From Methylotenera sp. (GTDB taxonomy: Bacteria > Pseudomonadota > Gammaproteobacteria > Burkholderiales > Methylophilaceae), in NCBI RefSeq assembly GCF_013141425.1, contig NZ_JABFRA010000100.1, positions 1 through 64,000 on the forward strand: a stretch of 64,000 bases of DNA. The letters run 5' to 3'. Shown here in pieces: positions 1 to 9,974 of the stretch. Position 1 is the stretch's first letter; every line of letters begins with the position of its first letter. The position numbers were made by a program, and so were the translations under genes. The notes beneath the pieces were generated by a model. The model made no database searches. It was not told the origin of the DNA and saw only the letters and a list, made by a program, of their open reading frames with translations.

Positions 1-1059
1 GCGACTCTGGTTGTTTTAAGCTGGCTATGGAACCCTAGCTCAACCTTTTCTGGCCTAGAATTATTGATGTCGCGCTACTTACTAAGCATCGGCCTGCCCT
101 TTGAGCATTGGATTAGACAAATCGCCAAGTACGCCGAATATGAACCCACGGCAGAAAGCTTTTTGCAATCGGCGATGCGCGAATTAGTCGCGCTCAACTG
201 GGTAAGCGGTTTAATGTGGGAAGTTGAAGGATCTAGAAACCAGATTGGTGATGCCACGCCCTTTATTTCTACCTTTAATTTCCATCAGTTGCATTTAACG
301 CTCTACTCACGCTGGCAATTTAGCCCGGCCATGTACTTGCATGTACAACTGCTAACTCAAATATTGGGCGAATTTTACGAGGCAAAACGTCGTGAAGAAC
401 TCATCGTGCAGAATACTTATATGCAATCACTTTATGAAACTGGCTCACGCCTGACGCACGATATTAAAAACATATTGCAATCCATGGGCACCTTATCTAC
501 CGCAGCCGAACAAAGTAGCGATGATGGCAGTGATGATGCAAGGCTAATTGAGCTTGTCAAGAAACAAATCCCACGGCTTAACCAACGTTTAGCGAGCACA
601 TTGACTAAACTCGAACGCCCAAGCGCCGAGAAAAAAAGTCAAGAGAAAGTAGCAAACTGGTGGAAAGCTTTCAAACAGCTCAACGCGCATCTACAAGTGT
701 TATTTGAAGCGCCCATCAGCATGCCTAAGACCAATATCGACCCCGATGTTTTAGATAGCGTGGTCGACAACTTGATTCACAATGCTTTAGAAAAAGCCAA
801 GCTTGAAGCGAATACGCGCATTACTGTAAGCTTAATGCCTAGCAAACACTTTTGCCTAGAAGTTACAGATACGGGCTCTGCAATCCCCGAGAGTGTTATT
901 GAGCGCCTATTTAAATCGCACATCAGCTCTAAAAACGGATTAGGTGTAGGATTATTTCATGCCGCCCAGCAGGCTAGAAATGCAGGTTACTTGTTGAGCT
1001 TGGTCGACAACCGCGATGGCGAAGTGCGCTTTAGACTTGAATTAATCGCAACAGAATAA
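1..1059 (+). CDS. Sensor histidine kinase, C-terminal part (5' end outside window)
   Basis: The reading frame is open from base 1, so the ATG at 64 is probably internal and the gene is cut by the window edge. The visible part has a GAF-like middle region, then a phosphoacceptor helix with the motif THDIKN (His about residue 135 counted from the ATG at 64). A HATPase domain follows, with an N box (DNLIHNALEKAK), a G1 box (DTGSAIP) and a G2 box (NGLGVGL). This marks a membrane or cytoplasmic sensor kinase that autophosphorylates on His. The N-terminal sensor and the cognate regulator are not visible, so the signal is unknown. A hairpin terminator follows directly. Confidence 0.85.
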   Translation, partial: ATLVVLSWLWNPSSTFSGLELLMSRYLLSIGLPFEHWIRQIAKYAEYEPTAESFLQSAMRELVALNWVSGLMWEVEGSRNQIGDATPFISTFNFHQLHLTLYSRWQFSPAMYLHVQLLTQILGEFYEAKRREELIVQNTYMQSLYETGSRLTHDIKNILQSMGTLSTAAEQSSDDGSDDARLIELVKKQIPRLNQRLASTLTKLERPSAEKKSQEKVANWWKAFKQLNAHLQVLFEAPISMPKTNIDPDVLDSVVDNLIHNALEKAKLEANTRITVSLMPSKHFCLEVTDTGSAIPESVIERLFKSHISSKNGLGVGLFHAAQQARNAGYLLSLVDNRDGEVRFRLELIATE

Positions 1060-1082
1060 GATAAGCCAAAAATTGCATGAAA

Positions 1083-1120
1083 AAAAGGGCTGCAAATTCG
1101 CGGCCCTTTTAATTTTTAGC
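1083..1120 (+). terminator. Rho-independent terminator after the histidine kinase gene
   Basis: An 11-bp stem (arms 1083-1093 and 1100-1110, one G-U pair) has a 6-base loop and is followed by TTTTAATTTTT. It lies 23 bases after the kinase stop codon. The A-run on the other side means it could also serve the convergent cytochrome c4 gene. Confidence 0.8.
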
Positions 1121-1166
1121 TATCTAATTCTAACAAATCCGTTCATACAATCTGTTTCAATGTGAA

Positions 1167-1820
1167 TTAACGTAAGCCTTGAATGTAATCCGACACTGCA
1201 GCCATTTCTGCGTCTGTCAATTTTGTTGAAATCACCATCATCATAGGCGCATTTGCGCGCTCACCGGTGCGAAAAGTTTTTAATTGTGCCAAAGTATAGT
1301 CTGCATGCTGACCCGCTAAACGTGGAAATTGTTTAGGTATACCAGCGCCATTAGCCCCATGGCAAGAGGCACAGGCTGGCACATTGGTAGCGGCAATACC
1401 GCCACGATAGATTTTTTCACCCAATGAGCCTTTGCCATTGGTTTTTGCTTGGCCTAGTTTAATCCTTTGACTAGCAAAATAAGCCGCAACAGTTTTGACA
1501 TCTTCATCACTCAAGGTGGCCGCCATGCCAGACATCACCGCATTGGCACGTTTGCCTGATTTAAATTCGGTTAGTTGCTTTATTAAGTATTCAGGGTGCT
1601 GACCCGCTAATTTTGGATTCACCGTAATCGCGCTATTACCATCGGCGCCATGACAGGCTGCACATACGGTATTTACCGTCTGCAATGCTTTATCTTCTGG
1701 CGCGGCTGGCTTTGCATCTGCCGCCGCTGCTTGTGCAGACAGGCTGAAAACAGCACCAAACATTAAACCTGCTAAATTAGCACTCACAGAACTCAACTGC
1801 ATTAGATGACGAAATTCCAT
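1167..1820 (-). CDS. Diheme cytochrome c4-type protein
   Basis: A periplasmic electron carrier of the cytochrome c4 family, usually feeding terminal oxidases. It has two tandem cytochrome c domains with heme-binding motifs CAACH and CASCH, each followed by a PxLAGQH segment and a later Met-containing ligand region. The N-terminus is a signal peptide ending near AQAAAADA. The ATG at 1820 was chosen because GGGAG lies five bases upstream; an in-frame TTG at 1832 overlaps that ribosome site. In a methylotroph it may take electrons from methanol or formaldehyde oxidation via smaller c cytochromes, but nothing in the sequence proves the partner. Divergent from engB across about 215 bases with no confident promoter. 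Confidence 0.9.
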   Translation of the reverse strand: MEFRHLMQLSSVSANLAGLMFGAVFSLSAQAAAADAKPAAPEDKALQTVNTVCAACHGADGNSAITVNPKLAGQHPEYLIKQLTEFKSGKRANAVMSGMAATLSDEDVKTVAAYFASQRIKLGQAKTNGKGSLGEKIYRGGIAATNVPACASCHGANGAGIPKQFPRLAGQHADYTLAQLKTFRTGERANAPMMMVISTKLTDAEMAAVSDYIQGLR

Positions 1821-2037
1821 TACCGCTCCCAAAATATCAAATTTACTTACGCTGATTTACTGAAACTAGCTTAGCTTGCATTTCACATATGTGCGACTAA
1901 TCTAAATTATTCAACCAATTAACGCGCTATTTTAGCGAAAAACACCTATTCGTGATAGCATTTTTCACGATTGTTTAGCGCGCATCTAATTATTGCGCCA
2001 CAAGCATTAAGCTACACACAAATTAAATTGGAATTTC

Positions 2038-2661
2038 ATGCCCTTGTTTCAAAACGCTACATTTTTTATCTCAGCCCATCATTTGCGAGATCTACCACCT
2101 GCCAGCGGCGTTGAAATTGCCTTTGCAGGACGCTCTAATGCAGGCAAATCCAGCGCACTTAACACCTTAGCCAATCATAATCGCTTGGCTTTTGTGAGCA
2201 AGCAACCTGGTCGTACACAGCTGATAAACTTTTTCACACTGGGTAACGATAGGCATTTGGTCGACTTACCTGGCTATGGCTATGCAAAAGTGCCAGAAGC
2301 CATGCGCGCGCACTGGCAAAACGTGCTGGCTCGGTATTTAAGTGAGCGCTCCAGCCTAGGCGGCTTGGTATTAGTCATGGATAGCCGCCATCCACTCACA
2401 CCGCTAGACCGACAAATGCTAGATTGGTTCTGCCCTAGCGGCAAACCGGTGCATGTTCTATTGACGAAATCAGATAAATTATCCCGCGGTGAAGCCTCAT
2501 TAACACTGAATAAAGTACGAAAAGAGCTTTTGGAAACCTGGGGCAATCATTACCACAGCGAATGCACCATCCAGCTGTTTTCTAGCCTAAAGAAACAAGG
2601 GGTTGAAGAGGCGGAAAAGGTGATTGGAAAATGGCTATTTGCCAATGAATCAGAAGTTTGA
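2038..2661 (+). CDS. engB: Ribosome biogenesis GTPase EngB (YihA/YsxC)
   Basis: A small essential GTPase that binds ribosomal subunits and assists 50S assembly. G1 is [10 protein letters not shown]3 is DLPGYG and G4 is TKSD, in the order and spacing of the EngB family; the 207-residue length is normal. The ATG at 2038 has a weak GGA upstream. It converges with trmB, with 29 bases between the two stops. Pairing of engB with a cytochrome c4 gene on the opposite strand is common in betaproteobacteria, which supports both calls. Confidence 0.95.
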   Translation: MPLFQNATFFISAHHLRDLPPASGVEIAFAGRSNAGKSSALNTLANHNRLAFVSKQPGRTQLINFFTLGNDRHLVDLPGYGYAKVPEAMRAHWQNVLARYLSERSSLGGLVLVMDSRHPLTPLDRQMLDWFCPSGKPVHVLLTKSDKLSRGEASLTLNKVRKELLETWGNHYHSECTIQLFSSLKKQGVEEAEKVIGKWLFANESEV

Positions 2662-2690
2662 GCTTAAGTTCAAAAACATCGAGCTACAAA

Positions 2691-3431
2691 TTATCGATGT
2701 GCTTGTACCCGTTTAAACACCATATCCCAAACGCCATGCCCTAGTTTTATTCCACGATTTTCAAACTTGGTAAGTGGTCTGTAACTCGGTTTTTCGGCAT
2801 AAGTTTCCGCGGTATTTTGCAATTGCTGCTCGGCACTTAATACTTCCAATACCCATTCTGCATATTCCTGCCAATCGGTGGCCACGTGCAAATAGCCGCC
2901 CAATTTTAACTTGCTACACAGCAACTTCACAAAACCCTCTTGAATCAAACGGCGCTTATGATGACGCGCTTTATGCCAAGGATCGGGAAAAAAAATATGT
3001 ACGCCATCCAAACTGGCATCTGCTAACATATTTTGCAGCACATCGACTACATCGTGCTGAATTATGCGAATGTTAGTGAGCGCTCCCTCTTCAATTAACT
3101 TAAGCAGAGCGCCAACTCCAGGCGTATGAACTTCTGCCGCCAAAAAATCACAGTCCGATAAAGTGTGCGCGATTTTGGCGGTAGTTTCGCCCATACCGAA
3201 ACCGATTTCTAAGATTTTTTTGCTATCTGTACGATTAAACTTAGCGTTTAAATCGATGATTTCTGGCGCGTACTCAATACCAAACTTCGGCAGACCAATT
3301 TCTAAAGCGTGCGCCTGCCCTTTTGTGACGCGCCCTTGGCGCAACACAAAACTGCGAATGCGGCGACCTTTTAAGGCTTCTTTTGCTTCGTCTTGCTGTT
3401 TGGTTTCTTCGGATTTATTTATGTCGTTCAT
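2691..3431 (-). CDS. trmB: tRNA (guanine-N7-)-methyltransferase
   Basis: Uses S-adenosylmethionine to methylate G46 in the variable loop of tRNAs. The SAM-binding motif LEIGFGMGE and the family signature [14 protein letters not shown] are intact, and 246 residues is typical. The N-terminal 25 residues are charged and variable. It lies downstream of the MidA-type gene on the same strand, with a long palindrome between them. A TATAAT (minus strand, 3438-3443) sits only eight bases before the ATG. It lacks a convincing -35, so a leaderless transcript is possible but unproven. Confidence 0.95.
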   Translation of the reverse strand: MNDINKSEETKQQDEAKEALKGRRIRSFVLRQGRVTKGQAHALEIGLPKFGIEYAPEIIDLNAKFNRTDSKKILEIGFGMGETTAKIAHTLSDCDFLAAEVHTPGVGALLKLIEEGALTNIRIIQHDVVDVLQNMLADASLDGVHIFFPDPWHKARHHKRRLIQEGFVKLLCSKLKLGGYLHVATDWQEYAEWVLEVLSAEQQLQNTAETYAEKPSYRPLTKFENRGIKLGHGVWDMVFKRVQAHR

Positions 3432-3445
3432 GCTGCGTATTATAC

Positions 3446-3475
3446 TGTAGGAGCGATTTTTAAATCGCTCCTACA
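3446..3475. repeat. 30-bp near-perfect palindrome (REP-like or hairpin)
   Basis: Arms TGTAGGAGCGATTT (3446-3459) and AAATCGCTCCTACA (3462-3475) are perfectly complementary around a 2-base centre. It overlaps the stop codon of the MidA-type gene (3471-3473) and ends 15 bases before the trmB start. The core GTAGGAGCG resembles REP elements seen in several proteobacteria. It could also act as an attenuating or mRNA-end hairpin. No second copy was noticed in this window. Confidence 0.75.
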
Positions 3476-4637
3476 ATGTATAAGATTTATCTCCTTGCAA
3501 AAATCCCAATAAGGGCTCGTCAAAATTTTTGCTAAGCGCAATGACCTTAAATAAATCGCCCATCTCAGCGGGGGATAATAGCTTTTGCGCCGCCGCAGCA
3601 AGCGGCGCATAACTTGCCATGTCGTGCGGTGATACCTGACTCATCAGGTCTAAAATTCCACAATTTATTAAAAACTGAGCTTGCGAGGCATAGCCTGCGA
3701 GCCTTATTCCATGCGGCTCGCAGAGCATCGCAATTTGGCTAAAATCAACGTGTGACGTAATATCTTGCAGGCCAACATTTATTAGCGGGTCAGTGTGCGC
3801 ATAGTGCTGGTAATGGCACATCAGCGTGCCTTGATTACGCTGAGGATGGTAGTACTCACTTGCAGAGAATCCATAATCAATCATCAAAATTACACCATGA
3901 TGTAACGCACTAGCAAGGCTGGCAATCAATCCATTTGCTGCTGGGCAAACTTCGGTAATATAACCAGCGGTTAAATTTAGTTTGGTAACGCCATCTAGCA
4001 AGTTTGGCTCTTTTAAAATTTCATCTTGCCAAACAAGAGTTTCATCATCAACGGCGATGCCGCACTCGTAAATACCGTCATCCTTAACATGCACAATATG
4101 CACTGGAATAGCATCTAAAACTTCGTTTCCTAGCATCACGCCAACAAAACTCTCGGGCAACACTGTTAGCCATTCCACGCGTTGCAATAAATTTGCAGAA
4201 ATTTTATTACGCAAGGTTTCTAGCTGCACTTGTCGCAAGTGGTCACTTACTTCCAATATATAGTATTTATCAGGGATACAATTCAACTCGGCTAAAGTTA
4301 ACAAAATATCTGCCACAAATTTACCTGTACCTGCTCCGAGTTCAAGAATACTCCCGTGCGTAATGCGCAAGATTTGGGCTACTTGATTTGAAATTGTTTG
4401 CGCAAACAGCGGTGAAATCTCGGGAGCAGTAACGAAATCTCCCCCACCTTTTTTGCTATCACCGAACTTTTGATTACCTGCGCTGTAATAGCCTAAACCT
4501 GGAGCATAGAGTGCTAACTGCATGAATTCAGCAAAACTTAACCAACCTTTTGACGAATTGATGGTCTGTTGAATCAACCTGACTAATTGCTGGCTATGTT
4601 TTTGCGCTTCAATGGAAGGTGTAGGCAGTGTACTCAT
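3471..4637 (-). CDS. MidA/NDUFAF7-type SAM-dependent methyltransferase
   Basis: COG1565 family; the eukaryotic relative methylates an arginine of the complex I subunit NDUFS2. A bacterial role in complex I assembly is an inference. The SAM site LELGAGTGKFVAD is about 100 residues in, preceded by the family segment GGGDFVTAPEISPLFAQ. The later NEVLDAIPV stretch is characteristic. At 388 residues it is full length. It is divergent from the pteridine reductase-like gene, with 43 bases between starts, and has trmB downstream. Confidence 0.85.
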   Translation of the reverse strand: MSTLPTPSIEAQKHSQQLVRLIQQTINSSKGWLSFAEFMQLALYAPGLGYYSAGNQKFGDSKKGGGDFVTAPEISPLFAQTISNQVAQILRITHGSILELGAGTGKFVADILLTLAELNCIPDKYYILEVSDHLRQVQLETLRNKISANLLQRVEWLTVLPESFVGVMLGNEVLDAIPVHIVHVKDDGIYECGIAVDDETLVWQDEILKEPNLLDGVTKLNLTAGYITEVCPAANGLIASLASALHHGVILMIDYGFSASEYYHPQRNQGTLMCHYQHYAHTDPLINVGLQDITSHVDFSQIAMLCEPHGIRLAGYASQAQFLINCGILDLMSQVSPHDMASYAPLAAAAQKLLSPAEMGDLFKVIALSKNFDEPLLGFLQGDKSYTL

Positions 4638-4680
4638 AGACTTAGATTATAATAGCTAACAATCAAGAATGGACTAAAGC

Positions 4681-5433
4681 GTGGATTCAAAACTCATAAA
4701 TAAAGTTGTTCTCATTACTGGCGGAGCCAAACGTGTCGGTGCGGCTATTTGCCGCCATTTGCATACCGATGGTTTTAATTTGATGATTCACTATAAAAGC
4801 TCCATTAATGAAGCGCGTGCATTGCAAGCCGAGTTGAGTTTGCTACGTCCAAATTCAGTGGCGATTATTCAAGGGGATTTATTAAATATCGCCAGCCTAC
4901 CCAATTTAATCAGCGAAACTGTCAATCACTTTGGCCGTTTAGATGTATTAATTAATAATGCCTCAACCTATTACGCAAGTGAAATTGGCGATATTGACGA
5001 AAATAAATGGCATGATTTAATGGGTAGCAATCTGAAAGCCCCCTTATTTTTATCGCAGGCCGCGGCGATAGAATTGCGAAAAAACCATGGCTGCATCATC
5101 AACATTACCGACATGCACGTGGAACGTCCAAAAAAGGGCTACATCGTATATAGCGTCGCAAAAGCTGGCTTAGTCACACTAACAAAATCTTTAGCCCATG
5201 AATTAAGTCCGGAAGTACGCGTAAATGCAGTTGCTCCTGGCCCCGTACAATGGCCTGAAAATAACCCGCAGTTTGACGAAGTTTATCGTCAGCGGGTGAT
5301 TAACCAAACCTTGCTCAAACGCGTTGGAGAAGCCGAAGACGTTGCCAAAGCGGTTAAATTTTTAGTGGCAGATGCGCCATTTATTACTGGCCATGTGTTG
5401 GCGGTGGATGGCGGACGTTCTTTAAATCTTTAA
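4681..5433 (+). CDS. folM: Pteridine reductase-like short-chain dehydrogenase (FolM type)
   Basis: An SDR oxidoreductase that probably reduces dihydrobiopterin or dihydrofolate with NADPH. The cofactor loop TGGAKRVG is the pteridine-reductase variant of TGxxxGxG, followed by NNAS. The catalytic pair is YSVAK, and DGGRSL near the C-terminus is also typical. It starts with GTG; no ATG lies near the N-terminus in frame. ttcA follows 22 bases downstream, probably co-transcribed. Methylotrophs rely on pterin cofactors for C1 transfer, which would fit, but substrate specificity cannot be read from the sequence. Confidence 0.82.
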   Translation: MDSKLINKVVLITGGAKRVGAAICRHLHTDGFNLMIHYKSSINEARALQAELSLLRPNSVAIIQGDLLNIASLPNLISETVNHFGRLDVLINNASTYYASEIGDIDENKWHDLMGSNLKAPLFLSQAAAIELRKNHGCIINITDMHVERPKKGYIVYSVAKAGLVTLTKSLAHELSPEVRVNAVAPGPVQWPENNPQFDEVYRQRVINQTLLKRVGEAEDVAKAVKFLVADAPFITGHVLAVDGGRSLNL

Positions 5434-5455
5434 AACATGCAAACGATGCAAAACC

Positions 5456-6358
5456 ATGATTAACCACTTACCTCCCAATCGCTCAAATAACTTCATCAAG
5501 CTGCGTAATAGTTTGATTAGCGCCACGGGTAAAGCCATCGGCGACTACAACATGATTGAGGAAGGCGATACCGTGCTGGTATGCATGAGCGGTGGCAAAG
5601 ATTCACACGCCATGCTAATGATTTTACTTGCCCTGCAAGAGCGTGCACCAATTAACTTCAAACTGATTGCCATGAATTTGGATCAAAAGCAGCCTGGTTT
5701 TCCTGCGGATATTTTGCCTGCTTATTTTAAAAAGTTAGGCATTGATTACCGCATTGTCGAAGCGGATACTTACTCGATTGTAAAAGAAAAAATTCCTGAA
5801 GGTGCAACCACCTGTAGTTTATGCTCAAGGTTAAGACGCGGCATAATTTATACTACCGCTAAAAAACTAGGTGCAAACAAAATCGCGCTTGGGCATCATC
5901 GAGACGACATTGTCGAAACTTTGTTTTTAAACCTATTTTTTGGCGCAAAACTTAAAGCGATGCCGCCAAAACTATCCACCAATGACAAGCAGAATGTTGT
6001 AATTCGCCCGCTGGCTTACTGTAGTGAAAAAGACATTGCTAGCTACGCGCGCCAAATGGCGTTTCCGATTATTCCGTGCGATTTATGTGGTGGACAAGAA
6101 AATCTACAACGGCAAAAAGTAAAAGAAATGCTTAAAGCGTGGGAGTTAGAACAGCCGGGGCGTGTGAATAATATTTTTCGCGCCATTGGCAACGTAGAAC
6201 CTTCACACTTGGCTGATTTTAATTTGTACGATTTTAAAGGCTTAAGCCAAGCCAAGGCAGAAGATGAAGACCCTCTTTTTGGGGACATTGCCAAAGAAGA
6301 GAATGCGCTGAATATAGGCAATGTAAGCGACACTAAAATTGAGTTTGTACGCAAATAA
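5456..6358 (+). CDS. ttcA: tRNA 2-thiocytidine(32) synthetase
   Basis: An ATP-dependent thiolase that converts C32 to 2-thiocytidine in some tRNAs, using a 4Fe-4S cluster. It carries the PP-loop SGGKDS and the two Cys motifs CSLC and CDLC required by TtcA, then GHHRDD. The 300-residue length matches. The C-terminal 35 residues after LYDFKGL are less conserved. It follows folM closely and converges with mxaL1. Confidence 0.93.
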   Translation: MINHLPPNRSNNFIKLRNSLISATGKAIGDYNMIEEGDTVLVCMSGGKDSHAMLMILLALQERAPINFKLIAMNLDQKQPGFPADILPAYFKKLGIDYRIVEADTYSIVKEKIPEGATTCSLCSRLRRGIIYTTAKKLGANKIALGHHRDDIVETLFLNLFFGAKLKAMPPKLSTNDKQNVVIRPLAYCSEKDIASYARQMAFPIIPCDLCGGQENLQRQKVKEMLKAWELEQPGRVNNIFRAIGNVEPSHLADFNLYDFKGLSQAKAEDEDPLFGDIAKEENALNIGNVSDTKIEFVRK

Positions 6359-6428
6359 TGAAGGGCTTACTTCAAGCTAAGCACCTTGTTATTTGCATCT
6401 ATGTTTCAGCATCAATCGATAGCCTGCA

Positions 6429-7406
6429 CTAAGAGATTTGACGTTTAAACACGCGCCCACCAAAACGGTAAGAAAGTGCATCAGGCAAGTATGTCGCCAA
6501 CACCAGAAGTGCCGTTATAATTAAAAATAGCCAGCGCACAGAATAATCCGTAATAAACTTAGCTGCTGGTGCTTGTGATTGCACAAAATTGTAAAATTCA
6601 GGCTTGTCAATGCCCTCTACATATTGCCCTTTTATTTCAGCGGTCATCGCTTGTAGGTGTTCAACATCAAGCTTTGATAAATAACGGTCAAACTCAGCAT
6701 AAGCCACAGGAGGGTCGGGGTCATCTAAACTGGCATCGTTATACATAATACCGCCGCCTGCACTCTCGGCCGCTGCATCTGTACCCCAATAGCCGACAAA
6801 TTTATTATTGGCATTGAATCGTTTAATCGGTGCAGGCTCATGCCCACCAACGCCCACAAAAATTACATTTTTACCAATACGTACATTGCTAATGTCCAGT
6901 TTGTTGATGCCATTAGCTTTGGGCGACTCATCGCCATCGGTAAAAAACAACATTTGTGCGGGGATATTTAAATAGTCAAACGTTGCCTCTGCCGCCTTAA
7001 CGCCAAAGGTCATACGGCTATTGCCGCTCCATGCCATGCGCCATTCTAGGTGGTCAATAGTGTCATTGATGATGTCAAAGTTTTTACAAACCTCTAACGG
7101 CATGAATAACAGGGCGACATTTTCAGCGGCAAAGATGCCTACGCTTACATACGTGCCACAGGGGGAAGTTTTCACCACTTCTTTCATCATGTGCTGGGTA
7201 TACACCAGCCTGCTTACAGGCTGATTGTTTACCTTCATGTCTTCCGCATTCATGCTTTGCGAGACATCTGCCACCAATAAATAATTATGCACGGCTTGCT
7301 TAAGCTGAATTTGCGGCTTAATTAAGGCCAGCAGCAAAAAAAACGATGCCAAAACGAGCAACACGGTTTCGTAATTCTCTTTTAGCAGATTAAATGCTTT
7401 TCTCAT
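6429..7406 (-). CDS. mxaL: MxaL, VWA-domain methanol dehydrogenase maturation protein (copy 1)
   Basis: Last gene of the mxaRSACKL run; its ATGA start overlaps the mxaK stop. It has an N-terminal membrane segment (about residues 13-29) and a von Willebrand A domain with an intact MIDAS start DVSQS (Asp47, Ser49, Ser51) and a later TDGDE. A C-terminal membrane helix lies at about residues 293-312. In Methylobacterium, mutants in mxaA, mxaK and mxaL make inactive methanol dehydrogenase that extra calcium can rescue, so a role in metal loading is established for the family. A close paralogue lies at 12122-13090. The same architecture occurs in BatA/BatB proteins; the neighbours favour mxaL. Confidence 0.8.
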   Translation of the reverse strand: MRKAFNLLKENYETVLLVLASFFLLLALIKPQIQLKQAVHNYLLVADVSQSMNAEDMKVNNQPVSRLVYTQHMMKEVVKTSPCGTYVSVGIFAAENVALLFMPLEVCKNFDIINDTIDHLEWRMAWSGNSRMTFGVKAAEATFDYLNIPAQMLFFTDGDESPKANGINKLDISNVRIGKNVIFVGVGGHEPAPIKRFNANNKFVGYWGTDAAAESAGGGIMYNDASLDDPDPPVAYAEFDRYLSKLDVEHLQAMTAEIKGQYVEGIDKPEFYNFVQSQAPAAKFITDYSVRWLFLIITALLVLATYLPDALSYRFGGRVFKRQIS

Positions 7407-7984
7407 GGCAAACCTTGCGGCAAATTACTAATTTCCATGCCGGATGGGTCTTGCGGCACAGTTTTGATATTACTTGGAATCACGCCCAGCAATAAACTTA
7501 AATTAAACTTTGCTGCGCGTGAGCTAGGGTCAAGCTTTAAGGCTTGCTCATAAGCAGATTTAGCCTGTAGGTAATCAAACTTAGCCTGTTCTTGAATTGC
7601 GCCATCTGCTGTCACTAAGCGTTGCAAGCCTGAGCGGAATAAGTTGTTACCGATGTTGTAGTGAATATTAGATTTAAGCGCTGGGCTGACTTCAAAAGCA
7701 GTCTCGCTTTTTTTATTAGCAATTTCTAAGGTTTGACCAAAGCCCTGCACGGCATGTTTAAAATTACCCGTTTTACCTTGCTGGTAGGCATCAGCAAATT
7801 TCTTGTGAAATGGATAGGTTTCGTCATAAATGACCTCCCCTGCGCGTAAGGCTTGATTTACCTTACTGATTTTATTGGTTTGGTAGATTTCATAGGCGGT
7901 GCCAGCCAATCCTACCAGCAAGAGCAACCCAAACAGCTGGTTTTTACGGTTTCTATTTTTATGAGAACCAGTATGCTTATTCAT
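7403..7984 (-). CDS. mxaK: MxaK-like membrane-anchored protein
   Basis: A 193-residue protein with one N-terminal membrane anchor (about residues 17-33) after a basic lead. A mostly helical periplasmic domain follows, with TPR-like segments (for example HYNIGNNLFRSGLQ and YEQALKLDPSSRAAKFNLSL). It overlaps mxaC and mxaL by ATGA on both sides, so it is translationally coupled. MxaK is required for active, calcium-loaded methanol dehydrogenase in other methylotrophs. Sequence conservation of MxaK is low, so the symbol rests partly on position. A Bat-operon TPR protein would look similar. Confidence 0.72.
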   Translation of the reverse strand: MNKHTGSHKNRNRKNQLFGLLLLVGLAGTAYEIYQTNKISKVNQALRAGEVIYDETYPFHKKFADAYQQGKTGNFKHAVQGFGQTLEIANKKSETAFEVSPALKSNIHYNIGNNLFRSGLQRLVTADGAIQEQAKFDYLQAKSAYEQALKLDPSSRAAKFNLSLLLGVIPSNIKTVPQDPSGMEISNLPQGLP

Positions 7985-8958
7985 TCGTGTACCCCATCTT
8001 TAATCGTCAAATTTTTAATCGTCAAAATCAACAAACCCAATATTAAGGCGATGATGATAAACACCTGTGAATAATCATAGCCTGCAATGGTTTCAATATA
8101 TTTAATGGCTTTTTTCTCTCGCGAGTCAATGTCACGAATCGCCGACTGCAACGACTCGGCATCTTCAGCCTCATAAGCGTTATATTTCAGCCCAAGTGAT
8201 TGAAAATACTTATGTAGCACGATTGAATTAGGCACTCGATCTTCTGCATAGACCTCTTTGGTAAAAATGCTGGGCTCGCCAGGTTCGCGCAACATAATCC
8301 AGTAGATACTGAGTTTTCGCTCTTTTAAGCGCTGACTTAATAAAAACTTTACGCGCGGGCTAAGCTTTCCCGCACCATCAGACAGCAAAATAATGGCACG
8401 TGAACCTGAATTTTCAATTTTATCGAATAAACCAATACCCTCAGTTAGGCCCGCGCCGATATTGGTTTGATTCAATGAGGGGCTGGTAGCGGCTATAATT
8501 GCCGAGTGAATTGCATCGCGATTGGTGGTGATTTTAACACCATATAAAGCCGAGTTAGTAAACCCTACCACGCCCATCATGTCATTTGGCCGCGAATCAA
8601 TAAACTGCGAAATAATACGTCGTGCCGCAACGGATTTAATCTCCGCCACATTGCCCGAGTTATCACCAGTAAAAGGGTGATCCATACTCACGCTACGATC
8701 TATGACCATCACGGTTTGCGCGCCTTTACCAGTGCGCTGTATTTTTTCATCGTGCCCGCGTGGATTAGCCAAAGCAATGACAATATTGGCTAACAGTAAT
8801 GCTGTGACCACTTTAATTGCCAAATTAAGCCTATCTGAAAGCTTATCTTCAGGCATCATCTCCAGCCAAGTGTAAACTTTTCCTTGGTGGCCTTTTAGCC
8901 AAAAGGGGAGCAGTGTGATAGGCAATAATAAGAGTGCCCAAGGAGTTAAAAAAACCAT
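7981..8958 (-). CDS. mxaC: MxaC, VWA-domain methanol dehydrogenase maturation protein
   Basis: It has two N-terminal membrane segments (about residues 3-20 and 46-64). A VWA domain follows with MIDAS residues Asp87, Ser89 and Ser91 (DRSVS), and the protein ends in a C-terminal membrane helix. The start is the ATG at 8958, overlapping the mxaA stop as TGATG; an in-frame TTG sits one codon upstream. It is needed for methanol dehydrogenase maturation in the mxa system, probably working with the MoxR ATPase on the periplasmic side. The VWA sequence is quite distinct from the MxaL pair, so it is not a recent duplicate of them. Confidence 0.78.
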   Translation of the reverse strand: MVFLTPWALLLLPITLLPFWLKGHQGKVYTWLEMMPEDKLSDRLNLAIKVVTALLLANIVIALANPRGHDEKIQRTGKGAQTVMVIDRSVSMDHPFTGDNSGNVAEIKSVAARRIISQFIDSRPNDMMGVVGFTNSALYGVKITTNRDAIHSAIIAATSPSLNQTNIGAGLTEGIGLFDKIENSGSRAIILLSDGAGKLSPRVKFLLSQRLKERKLSIYWIMLREPGEPSIFTKEVYAEDRVPNSIVLHKYFQSLGLKYNAYEAEDAESLQSAIRDIDSREKKAIKYIETIAGYDYSQVFIIIALILGLLILTIKNLTIKDGVHE

Positions 8959-9905
8959 CAAATGCCCCGCTCACAATCGCGCAATTGCTTGCTGAGTTGC
9001 GCCAAATCGCTAATGATTTTTTTGCTGTTACGCGGCTCGACCGCGTATAAAGATTGATTTGACTCATTAAAAAACTGTGCAATTTCAGCCTTCATTTTCT
9101 TGAAACTTGGGCGTAGATTAATAAAGTGTTCAATATCACGGGCAAACATATTGGCACCATAATGCTGATTAAACGCTTGATGAACATAAACTAAGGCCTG
9201 CTTCTCTTCAGCCGCTGATTTTACTGCGGGTGATTTAGCGAGTCGTTTTAATTGCCGATGTGTTTTAGCAAATGCGCCACCCATAAAAGGTAGCCAATTA
9301 CCGTCGGCATTCATGTAAAGCAAGACAAGCAAACTGGCGGCTAAAATGCTTGCAAACTCTGCAAGCCGCGTTTTATGTGTGCTTATTTCAACCAGTGGCG
9401 GCATGGCTTCTGGCTGAATATTTTTTTGTGCCGTATCAATATTACCTGTAACAATTGGTGATAACCAAAACCCCCATGCCGGCACTTCTAGCGTCTCAAT
9501 CTTTGCTCCGCCAGCTAGTACCAATTTCTCTGCGGGCAATTGCATTACGGCAGGCTTATTTGGGCTGGTGAACGATTGATAGCTTAAATAAAGGGTGTAC
9601 TGCGTCAGCGCTTTTTGTTGCTTAGTGACAACGCTAACATCGACCAGCTCAACACCGTTGGTTTTACTGCCTTTTTTTGGAAAGGCACTTTCTGCAAAAT
9701 TTAATGGTACGGGTACTTGAAGCACAACTTTTCGGCTTAATTTATCACCAATCTGCACACCAAAGGTGTTGGTAGGATTGGTGAGCGACACTATTTTCGC
9801 CGTGGTGGTATTATTCGCTTCATCAGCCGCTTGCAATGCAAAACTGGCCGACAACAAGGCGGCGGCACATAATCTTGAAATTAGGTTTATCATGGAATTC
9901 TTCAT
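8958..9905 (-). CDS. mxaA: MxaA-like periplasmic/membrane maturation protein
   Basis: A signal peptide of the form MINLISRLCAAALLSASFALQAAD is followed by a beta-rich periplasmic domain. A membrane helix lies near residues 190-205, and a cytoplasmic helical tail of about 100 residues follows. The first ATG is at 9905, but one four codons on (9893) gives a cleaner signal peptide. MxaA mutants in Methylobacterium have inactive methanol dehydrogenase. The gene overlaps mxaC and follows mxaS after a 69-base gap, the largest inside the operon. The family diverges fast, so this call relies on topology and gene order. Confidence 0.75.
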   Translation of the reverse strand: MKNSMINLISRLCAAALLSASFALQAADEANNTTTAKIVSLTNPTNTFGVQIGDKLSRKVVLQVPVPLNFAESAFPKKGSKTNGVELVDVSVVTKQQKALTQYTLYLSYQSFTSPNKPAVMQLPAEKLVLAGGAKIETLEVPAWGFWLSPIVTGNIDTAQKNIQPEAMPPLVEISTHKTRLAEFASILAASLLVLLYMNADGNWLPFMGGAFAKTHRQLKRLAKSPAVKSAAEEKQALVYVHQAFNQHYGANMFARDIEHFINLRPSFKKMKAEIAQFFNESNQSLYAVEPRNSKKIISDLAQLSKQLRDCERGI

Positions 9906-9974
9906 TGAGTTAATCTCGATAGCCCTTGTTTATTCAGCTTGGACTATTCAACTGGGTTTATTCAACGGGCTTTT

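Noticed and set aside
6359..6428. Terminator between ttcA and mxaL1
   Set aside because: Only a 5-bp stem (GCTTA/TAAGC) without a T-run is present, too weak to call.
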